Assembly (NCBI GenBank): GCA_934130705.1
Contig: CAKOYL010000014.1
Span: 1 to 20,045 of the forward strand
Origin: an uncultured Clostridia bacterium
GTDB taxonomy: Bacteria > Bacillota_A > Clostridia > TANB77 > CAG-508
Length of the DNA stretch: 20,045 bases
Direction of reading: 5' to 3'
In this document: positions 15,336 to 20,045 of the stretch, in pieces
Numbering within the stretch: position 1 is the stretch's first letter
How the letters are laid out: each line of letters opens with the position of its first letter
Notes under the pieces: model-generated
What the model was told of the DNA's origin: nothing
The model's input: only the letters and a program-made list of their open reading frames with translations
The model's database searches: none
Made by a program: the position numbers and the translations under genes

Positions 15336-15572
15336 CTATTTAGAAGCTTTTTCTATTAGAGCTTTTACTGTATCTGTTGGTTTTGCACCATTTTTAATCC
15401 ATTGTGCAACTTTTTCTTGATCTAAAACTATTGTAGATGGTTCTGTCATTGGATTGTATGTTCCTATTTTTTCGATAATTTTTCCATCTCTTGGGCATTT
15501 AGAATCTGCTACAACTATATGATAGAAAGGAGCTTTTTTCTTTCCTTCTCTTTGTAATCTTATTTTTACCAT
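15336..15572 (-). CDS. rpsP: 30S ribosomal protein S16
   Basis: S16 is an early 30S assembly protein. The 78-residue sequence has the full family signature: [20 protein letters not shown], then [20 protein letters not shown], and [22 protein letters not shown]. Translation begins at 15572 after AGGAGGTGA, a strong site. It follows ffh, but a palindromic repeat element of about 96 bases lies in the gap of 130 bases. Confidence 0.98.
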   Translation of the reverse strand: MVKIRLQREGKKKAPFYHIVVADSKCPRDGKIIEKIGTYNPMTEPSTIVLDQEKVAQWIKNGAKPTDTVKALIEKASK

Positions 15573-15592
15573 TATTATTCACCTCCTAAAAC

Positions 15593-15688
15593 TTCAACCA
15601 CGGGGACGTTCTTTTTTTGGTTGAAAACTTTATTTATTTTATCAATTCAACCAAAAGGAAGAACGTCCCCCTTGGTTTTTTGGTTGAA
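15593..15688. repeat. REP/BIME-like double palindrome in the ffh-rpsP gap
   Basis: Two units in opposite orientation each end with TTCAACC and GGTTGAA: unit 1 at 15593-15625 and unit 2 at 15646-15688. Each contains the same 12-base core, GGGGACGTTCTT at 15602-15613 and its complement at 15659-15670. The whole therefore folds into a long cruciform or hairpin, with an inner stem TTTTGGTTGAA (15615-15625) pairing with 15646-15656. The GGGGACG-type core resembles REP-like repeats that I associate with RAYT/IS200-like (Y1) transposases in Firmicutes genomes; that link is from memory. No transposase is in this window. It contributes no coding sequence and avoids the rpsP ribosome binding site by a few bases. 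Confidence 0.75.
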
Positions 15689-15702
15689 TTTAAATTTAAT
15701 AA

Positions 15703-17055
15703 CTATATTTTAAAATTTTTCAAAGAATTTTCGTCTATACTGTTCATTAATTTTTTCATGCCACCTTTATTTTGTTTCATTTGCTTCATCATTTTTTGTG
15801 TCATTTCATATGATTTTATGAATTTATTAATGTCTTGTACTGTTGTTCCGCTTCCTTTTGCTATTCTAATTCTTCTACTTGCATTTAATAATTTTGTATT
15901 TCTTTTTTCTTTTTTTGTCATTGAACAAATAATTGCTTCAATTTTTACAAATTCTTTGTCATCTATTTTCAGGTCTTTAAATTGATTCATTCCTGGTATA
16001 AGTTTTAATAATGATGAAAATGAACCCATTTTTTTCATCTGTCTTATTTGTGACAAATAATCATCTAAGTCTAGTTCACTTTTTCTCATTTTCTTTTCTA
16101 TTTTTTCTGCTTCTTCCATATCAAAAGCTTCTTCCGCTTTTTCAATGACTGCTAACATATCTCCCATACCAAGTATTCTTGATGCCATTCTGTCTGGGTG
16201 AAAAACTTCTAAGTCACTTAATTTTTCTCCTGTTGCCGCAAATTTTATAGGTTTTCCTGTAATTTTCTTTACTGATAATGCTGCACCACCACGTGTATCA
16301 CCATCTAATTTTGTTAGAACTATACCATCGATTCCAACTTTTTCATTAAATGTTTGTGCAACATTTACTGCTTCTTGACCAGTCATAGAATCTACAACTA
16401 ATAGTATTTCATGTGGTTTTACATTTTTCTTTACGTTTTGTAATTCTTCCATTAATGCTTCATCTATTTGTAAACGCCCTGCTGTATCTAATATTATTAC
16501 ATCATTTAGTTTTGACATTGCAACATTAATAGCTTGTTTTGCTATATGTACAACATCTTTAGATTGTTCATTTGCATATACTGGTATATTTAATTGTGCT
16601 CCAACAACTTGTAATTGTTTAATAGCTGCTGGTCTGTAAATATCACAAGCTACTAATAATGGCTTTTTACCTTGTTTTCTAAATAGATTAGCAAGTTTAC
16701 CAGCTGTCGTTGTTTTACCTGAACCTTGCAAACCAACTAACATTATTATTGTTGGTGGATTTGATGTAAAGTTAACTCTACTTTCTGTTCCACCTAGTAA
16801 TTCAACAAGTTCATCTTTTACTATTTTTATAACTTGTTGACCTGGTGTTAAAGATTTCATGACATCTTGCCCTAATGCTTTTTCTTGTATTTTTGCTATG
16901 AATTCTTTTACTATTTTATAATTAACATCTGCTTCTAATAATGCTAGTTTTACTTCTCTTAACATTTCTTTTAAATCAGATTCTGTTATTCTAGCCTTAC
17001 CTTTTAACTTTCTAGTTATTTCTTGTAATCTAGATGATAATCCTTCAAAAGCCAT
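15703..17055 (-). CDS. ffh: Signal recognition particle protein Ffh (SRP54)
   Basis: Ffh binds signal peptides and the SRP RNA and delivers ribosomes to FtsY at the membrane. The 450-residue protein shows the N domain (about 1-90), the G domain with GLQGSGKTTTAGKLA (about 108-122), DTAGRLQIDE (about 190-200) and TKLDGDTRGGAA (about 248-259), and the methionine-rich M domain (about 300-445). The M domain has RRIRIAKGSG, the SRP RNA-binding segment, and a MMKQMKQ stretch. The start ATG at 17053-17055 has GGAGGT upstream. It follows ylxM by 11 bases. The C-terminal end is normal. Confidence 0.98.
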   Translation of the reverse strand: MAFEGLSSRLQEITRKLKGKARITESDLKEMLREVKLALLEADVNYKIVKEFIAKIQEKALGQDVMKSLTPGQQVIKIVKDELVELLGGTESRVNFTSNPPTIIMLVGLQGSGKTTTAGKLANLFRKQGKKPLLVACDIYRPAAIKQLQVVGAQLNIPVYANEQSKDVVHIAKQAINVAMSKLNDVIILDTAGRLQIDEALMEELQNVKKNVKPHEILLVVDSMTGQEAVNVAQTFNEKVGIDGIVLTKLDGDTRGGAALSVKKITGKPIKFAATGEKLSDLEVFHPDRMASRILGMGDMLAVIEKAEEAFDMEEAEKIEKKMRKSELDLDDYLSQIRQMKKMGSFSSLLKLIPGMNQFKDLKIDDKEFVKIEAIICSMTKKEKRNTKLLNASRRIRIAKGSGTTVQDINKFIKSYEMTQKMMKQMKQNKGGMKKLMNSIDENSLKNFKI

Positions 17056-17066
17056 TTATTTACCTC

Positions 17067-17414
17067 CTACACTAAACAATTTAATTCTTTTTTTATTGTT
17101 TCTAAGATATTTTCAACTTGCTTATCAGAAGAATTTTTTTGTATTTTTGTTAATTCTGACAAAACTTGTTCAATTTTCTTTTCTTGGTTCAACATCCTTT
17201 TCATAAATAACAACTTTTCTTCATATTCGAAAAGCTTTTTTTCCCCCTTCTTTATGTTATCTCTAACAGCTTGTCTAGTTATTTGGTTATTTTCAGCTAT
17301 TTCTGATAGTGACAAGTCATTATTATAGTAGTCATTTAAGAATTCTTGTTGTTTTGGAGTTAATAATTTTCCATATAAATCACATAATATACTTATTTGT
17401 ACTTTTTTATCCAT
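17067..17414 (-). CDS. ylxM: YlxM/p13-like helix-turn-helix protein
   Basis: A 115-residue YlxM-family protein (UPF0122) with a sigma-70 region 4-like helix-turn-helix at about residues 17-60 (LLTPKQQEFLNDYYNNDLS, LSEIAENNQITRQAVRDNIKKGEKKL). It is regularly encoded just before ffh; in streptococci the homologue modulates SRP activity, so a role in secretion rather than transcription is likely. It is the first gene of the SRP/ribosome operon, with a promoter about 30 bases upstream. Confidence 0.94.
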   Translation of the reverse strand: MDKKVQISILCDLYGKLLTPKQQEFLNDYYNNDLSLSEIAENNQITRQAVRDNIKKGEKKLFEYEEKLLFMKRMLNQEKKIEQVLSELTKIQKNSSDKQVENILETIKKELNCLV

Positions 17415-17446
17415 AAATACTACCCTCTTTTTTGTAATGCTAATAT

Positions 17447-17475
17447 ACTTTACACTATTTTGGGGTATTTGTCAA
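17447..17475 (-). promoter_or_regulatory. Promoter of the ylxM-ffh-...-rplS operon
   Basis: A perfect -35 TTGACA (17470-17475, minus strand), 17 bases, and a -10 TAAAGT (17447-17452), with the ylxM ATG about 35 bases downstream. The gap 17415-17499 has no clear terminator for the upstream SDR gene, so some read-through is possible. Confidence 0.72.
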
Positions 17476-17499
17476 GAGCTTTTGCTGTATTTCTACATT

Positions 17500-18261
17500 T
17501 TAACCATCAATTTTTTTCTTTTGTACCATATATGTTATTTTAGCAACAAAACTACTTGGGACAAAATGACTAAAAAATATTCCCGCTTTTACATCAAATC
17601 CAGGAATTATATAAAATTTACCTTTAAATAACTTTTCTATTGCAAATTTTGCAACATTGTAACTATTTGCCTCTCTCATATGAAACCTTACATTTGCTAC
17701 ATTATTAAAATTTGTATTAACAGGTCCTGGACATAAAATACTAATCTTAACTTTTGATTTTTCTTTTCTTAATTCTTCTCTTATTGATTCAGAAAGTCTT
17801 ACTACATATGCTTTTGTTGAATAATATGTTGCCATTAATGGTCCTGGCATAAAACCAGCTATTGAGGCAACATTTAAAATTTTTCCGCTGTTTTTTGCTT
17901 TCATGTCTACTAAATATAATTTGGTTAGGATATGATATGCTATTATGTTTGTTTTTATCATTGATAGTTCTTTATTTAAGTCTGTGTGAGTAAAATTCCC
18001 ACAATCTCCGAAACCCGCATTATTAATTAAGATATCCACATCTTTTACATCTTTGTGTAAATCTATGCAATTTTCTTCTTTTGATAAATCTATTGATATT
18101 GTTCTAATTTTTATCTTTTTATTTTCTGATAATTCTTTTTCTAATTCTTTTAACTTCTGTCCATCTCTTGCTACCAATACTAAATCATAATTTTTTTGTG
18201 CTAGTACTCTAGCCATATCTCTTCCTATTCCTGAAGACGCTCCTGTTATTAATGCTTTCAT
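17500..18261 (-). CDS. Short-chain dehydrogenase/reductase (SDR family)
   Basis: A 253-residue classical SDR with a Rossmann fold. The nucleotide-binding TGxxxGxG motif is TGASSGIG at residues 6-13, LINNAGFGD is near 80-90, the catalytic Ser is probably in NVASIAGF, and the active-site YxxxK is YSTKAY (about 150-155). The SESIREELRKEKSKVKISILCPGPVNT segment matches the DltE/YqjQ-like oxidoreductases, which lack a defined substrate. The C-terminus (about 215-250) is hydrophobic and may be membrane-associated. The start has a strong AGGAGG. It is monocistronic and separated from ylxM only by the ylxM promoter region. Confidence 0.92.
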   Translation of the reverse strand: MKALITGASSGIGRDMARVLAQKNYDLVLVARDGQKLKELEKELSENKKIKIRTISIDLSKEENCIDLHKDVKDVDILINNAGFGDCGNFTHTDLNKELSMIKTNIIAYHILTKLYLVDMKAKNSGKILNVASIAGFMPGPLMATYYSTKAYVVRLSESIREELRKEKSKVKISILCPGPVNTNFNNVANVRFHMREANSYNVAKFAIEKLFKGKFYIIPGFDVKAGIFFSHFVPSSFVAKITYMVQKKKIDG

Positions 18262-18290
18262 TCGTGTTCCTCCTCTTCTCTTTTTTTATT

Positions 18291-18319
18291 ATTTTATCAA
18301 ATTTTTTTACTATTAACAA
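18291..18319 (-). promoter_or_regulatory. Possible promoter of the SDR gene
   Basis: On the minus strand TTGTTA (18314-18319), 17 bases, and TAAAAT (18291-18296) upstream of the SDR ribosome binding site. The -35 box matches only 4 of 6 consensus bases and the region is very A+T-rich, so chance matches are easy. Confidence 0.4.
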
Positions 18320-18397
18320 TATTATAAATATTTTAAATAAATATTGCATTATGTAAAATAATATGATATAAATATGCCATTAATTCATTCTTTTATA

Positions 18398-18419
18398 TTT
18401 ACTATAATTCTATAGTAAA
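18398..18419. repeat. 9-bp inverted repeat upstream of the DUF4160 gene
   Basis: TTTACTATA and TATAGTAAA are perfect complements around ATTC. The repeat lies about 15 bases upstream of the -35 box of the DUF4160 promoter. It is a candidate operator; T5 follows it on the plus strand but no gene ends there, so a terminator is less likely. Confidence 0.45.
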
Positions 18420-18426
18420 TTTTTCC

Positions 18427-18444
18427 AATATTATTGATAATATT
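18427..18444. repeat. Near-palindrome over the -35 box of the DUF4160 promoter
   Basis: AATATTAT and ATAATATT flank TG, giving an 18-bp near-palindrome. The -35 TTGATA is contained in it, which is the position expected of an autorepressor site. Confidence 0.4.
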
Positions 18445-18462
18445 ATTTTAAAATGCTATAAT
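18434..18462 (+). promoter_or_regulatory. Promoter of the DUF4160-DUF2442 pair
   Basis: A -35 TTGATA (18434-18439), 17 bases, and a consensus -10 TATAAT (18457-18462). The -10 box ends only 17 bases before the TTG start codon at 18480, so the leader would be about 10 bases and would begin inside the AAAGGAGG ribosome binding site. Confidence 0.6.
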
Positions 18463-18479
18463 AAAGGAGGTGATAGTTA

Positions 18480-18740
18480 TTGCCAATTATTTCTCAATTT
18501 TATGGTATAATTGTAAGTATGTATTTTAATGATACTGATAAACACCATTTACCACACATACATATTCAATACGCTGAATTTAGATGTAATTTTAATGGAA
18601 ATATATTGTCTGGCTCAATTCCAAACAAGCAAAAGAAATTAGTTGAAGCATGGATTGAGATAAGAAAAGAAGATTTAGTTACATTATGGAATATGTTGCA
18701 ATCAGGAAATGGTACTTTTACAATTGCACCTTTAAAATAG
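18480..18740 (+). CDS. DUF4160 protein, probable toxin-antitoxin component
   Basis: An 86-residue DUF4160-family protein, beginning at a TTG codon (18480-18482) after AAAGGAGG. The family pattern is clear: PIISQFYGIIVSMYF near the N-terminus, then HHLPHIHIQYAEF with conserved His residues, and EAWIEIRKEDL in the middle. DUF4160 genes are typically next to DUF2442 genes, as here (24 bases apart), and the pair has been predicted as a toxin-antitoxin-like module; which partner is toxic is not settled by the sequence. The His-rich PHIH region could be a catalytic or metal site. Its small size and the palindromes at the promoter fit autoregulation. Confidence 0.85.
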   Translation: MPIISQFYGIIVSMYFNDTDKHHLPHIHIQYAEFRCNFNGNILSGSIPNKQKKLVEAWIEIRKEDLVTLWNMLQSGNGTFTIAPLK

Positions 18741-18764
18741 TATTTATATTAAGGGGGGAATATA

Positions 18765-19046
18765 ATGAATAAACCAATAGAAGAACAACCTATTGAAGTA
18801 AAAGCATTAGAAAATTTTTTACTATATATAAAATTCAAAAATAATGAAGAAAAAATATATGACATGAAAGAAATGTTGAAATTTGATTATTATAAAAATC
18901 TAAGAAATAAAGAAAATTTTAAAAGAGTTACTGTTTTTGGAATCACTTTAAAATGGAGTACCGGAGAGGATATAGCTCCAGAAAAAATATATTTTAATAG
19001 TATTCCTTTATCCAATTTTAATTCTGAAATAAAAGAAATGAATTAA
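18765..19046 (+). CDS. DUF2442 protein, probable partner of DUF4160
   Basis: A 93-residue DUF2442-family protein with the pattern VKALENFLLYIKFKNNEEK, DMKEML near residue 40, and a C-terminal GITLKWSTGEDIAPEKIYFNS. DUF2442 proteins often act as the DNA-binding-like antidote in predicted toxin-antitoxin pairs with DUF4160, although no DNA-binding motif is obvious here. It has its own strong site (AAGGGGGG) and follows DUF4160 by 24 bases, so the two are probably one transcript ending at the terminator at 19048-19085. Confidence 0.85.
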   Translation: MNKPIEEQPIEVKALENFLLYIKFKNNEEKIYDMKEMLKFDYYKNLRNKENFKRVTVFGITLKWSTGEDIAPEKIYFNSIPLSNFNSEIKEMN

Positions 19047-19047
19047 T

Positions 19048-19085
19048 AAAACAGCATCAAATCTGATATGATTTGATGCTGTTTT
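19048..19085. terminator. Bidirectional terminator between DUF2442 and oapA
   Basis: A perfect 16-bp stem (19048-19063 with 19070-19085) with a 6-base loop lies between two convergent genes. On each strand the stem ends in TTTT, followed on the plus strand by CTATTTTTTA. It directly abuts the oapA stop codon and comes 1 base after the DUF2442 stop. Confidence 0.9.
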
Positions 19086-19631
19086 CTATTTTTTACTAAA
19101 TTTATTTAAAATTATACCAACCTTATGTACAATTACTGTAGACTTCTTATTAGCAATATCTTTTCCAAACGCCTTTCCACTAACAGTTATAGCTGATACT
19201 AACGCACTTAATATAAACTGTATATCAAATGGTAACTTTAGCTCTGTTCCTATTTTCATAGCAATCATTGCACTAATAGCTCCACTTAAAACCCCACATA
19301 TATCTCCTATAACATCTGCACAAATATTAGCAACTTTAGGAGCATTTTTTATTAATTTTATAGAATCTTTTGAACCCACTACCTTTTTTGTTGCCTTTGC
19401 ATGAAATTCTTCTTCATTTGCAACAGTAACAGCTACACCTATAATATCAAAAAATATTCCTATTAGAACAACTAATATCAATATTAATATTGCTGGTAAT
19501 AAACTTAAATTTGACACGCCATTTGTTGATATATATGAAAATATCATTGATAATATAAATGTCATTATAAATGATTGAACTATCCATTTTATATTCGAGT
19601 GCTCTTTTTTATTTTCTTGACTTTTTTTCAT
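19086..19631 (-). CDS. oapA: OLE-associated membrane protein OapA
   Basis: A 181-residue multi-pass membrane protein with about four hydrophobic helices (residues about 15-35, 42-68, 110-130, 140-155). The signature stretch is GIFFDIIGVAVTVANEEEFHAKATKKVVGSKDSI followed by NICADVIGDICGVLSGA; this resembles the CNNM/CorB (DUF21) magnesium-transporter membrane domain and is what I know of OapA, a protein annotated in many genomes as a CorB-like transporter. OapA binds OLE RNA and holds it at the membrane; the complex is implicated in cold, alcohol and magnesium stress. The gene sits directly downstream of a structured noncoding stretch that I read as OLE RNA, on the same strand, as in known loci. 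Start at 19631 after AGAGGAAAAA. Confidence 0.82.
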   Translation of the reverse strand: MKKSQENKKEHSNIKWIVQSFIMTFILSMIFSYISTNGVSNLSLLPAILILILVVLIGIFFDIIGVAVTVANEEEFHAKATKKVVGSKDSIKLIKNAPKVANICADVIGDICGVLSGAISAMIAMKIGTELKLPFDIQFILSALVSAITVSGKAFGKDIANKKSTVIVHKVGIILNKFSKK

Positions 19632-19659
19632 TTTTCCTCTTCCCTAATAAAATTAAAGA

Positions 19660-19674
19660 CAAGCTTTAAGCTTG
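19660..19674 (-). other. Hairpin between OLE RNA and oapA, possible RNA 3' end
   Basis: CAAGCT and AGCTTG form a 6-bp stem around 3 bases (a 7-bp stem with one loop base if strained), followed on the minus strand by TCTTTAATTTTATT. It lies about 29 bases upstream of the oapA start. It could be the 3'-terminal hairpin of OLE RNA, a weak terminator or a processing site. Confidence 0.5.
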
Positions 19675-20045
19675 AATTAAACTTAATTTCTATTTAATAA
19701 AGTTTTAGATGGTAAAAATCTAAGTAAATTTTACGGTTTAGGTCTAGTTGAATTTCTCTACTTCCCGCTTAACATTACTGTTATAGCCGTTTCCGTTTAA
19801 GGGAAATAACTAAGTTATATTTAGTCACCAGATCGCCACTTAAATCCGTACCTTAATCCCTAGATTTTCAAGCTTTTGGCAAAGCAAACATTCTAGAAGT
19901 TTTCCTTAACATACTTTTACAAGTTTACTAGTCTTTTTTGCAAGTGAAATTTCATAAGTTAAAGCAAAAAACATTTGGCCAAAATAATTTCTACTCCGTA
20001 TAAACTAATCCCAATACACTCACTCGAGACAGGCTACACTATGTA
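19660..20045 (-). ncRNA. ole: OLE RNA, 3' part (continues beyond right edge)
   Basis: About 370 bases with no credible reading frame on either strand, richer in G+C than the flanking genes (23 of 60 bases at 19741-19800), lie directly upstream of oapA on the same strand. Several stems can be drawn: 19762-19772 with 19797-19805 (9 bp with a 2-base bulge); 19809-19813 with 19821-19825; 19705-19710 with 19718-19723; and a nested pair, 19860-19864 with 19892-19896 around 19872-19876 with 19881-19885. OLE RNA is about 600 bases and encoded just upstream of oapA, so roughly 200 bases of its 5' part should lie beyond the window. I did not match conserved OLE sequence blocks from memory; the call rests on position, strand, structure and the neighbour. 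It does not look like tmRNA, RNase P RNA or a group I/II intron. Confidence 0.72.

Noticed and set aside
15617..15985. Plus-strand frame of 122 codons beginning in the palindromic element
   Set aside because: It is antisense to the ffh M domain and hydrophobic only because it reads Lys/Met-rich codons in reverse; no promoter or ribosome binding site.
19700..20045. tmRNA at the right end, suggested by GGCGATCT and TAAATATAACT on the minus strand, which also occur near the tag in Bacillus tmRNA
   Set aside because: No tag-like reading frame ending in an ALAA-type sequence follows, and there is no tRNA-like 3' end before oapA. The similarity is short and probably accidental.
1..20045. CRISPR arrays, tRNA genes, rRNA genes, prophage or insertion sequence genes
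   Set aside because: No regularly spaced direct repeats, cloverleaf with conserved TTCGA-type arm, rRNA segments, transposases or integrases were seen on either strand.

Overview
The window reads as one chromosomal segment of a low-GC, Gram-positive anaerobe, most likely an uncultured, gut-type Clostridia (Bacillota). The basis is strong A+T bias, AGGAGG-type ribosome binding sites, Gram-positive gene clusters (gdpP-rplI-dnaB; ylxM-ffh-rpsP-khpA-rimM-trmD-rplS), a GdpP-type c-di-AMP phosphodiesterase, and an OLE RNA/OapA locus, which is known mainly from anaerobic and extremophilic Firmicutes. Most genes lie on the minus strand.

Left block (1-5870, minus strand): a 3'-truncated ftsH with its own promoter, preceded by a gdpP-rplI-dnaB-tilS operon with a clear promoter at 5842-5870. 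The products cover membrane proteolysis, tRNA-Ile lysidine synthesis, the replicative helicase, ribosomal protein L9 and c-di-AMP turnover.

Middle block (5919-12715): a regulated export cassette. An HAE3/MMPL-type RND transporter and a secreted coiled-coil protein with Leu/Gly heptads are transcribed leftward. A TetR repressor is transcribed rightward. Three copies of a TGACC-N3-RGTCA-type operator lie between them and overlap both promoters. Next come a stand-alone FeoA-domain protein and a soluble 472-residue protein I do not recognise, which is divergent from a small HD-domain hydrolase.

Right-centre block (13286-17475, minus strand): the classic SRP/ribosome-maturation operon, interrupted between ffh and rpsP by a 96-bp REP/BIME-like double palindrome, and with a short candidate L19 leader hairpin before rplS.

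Right end (17500-20045): a short-chain dehydrogenase, a DUF4160-DUF2442 pair (probable toxin-antitoxin module) with palindromes at its promoter, and then on the minus strand a four-helix-type membrane protein that I identify as OapA. Directly upstream of it is at least 370 bases of GC-richer, gene-free, hairpin-rich sequence running off the right edge. Position, strand and neighbour make this the 3' part of an OLE (ornate, large, extremophilic) RNA. It is the most remarkable element of the window: a known but rare and poorly understood RNA-protein membrane complex, not a wholly new system.
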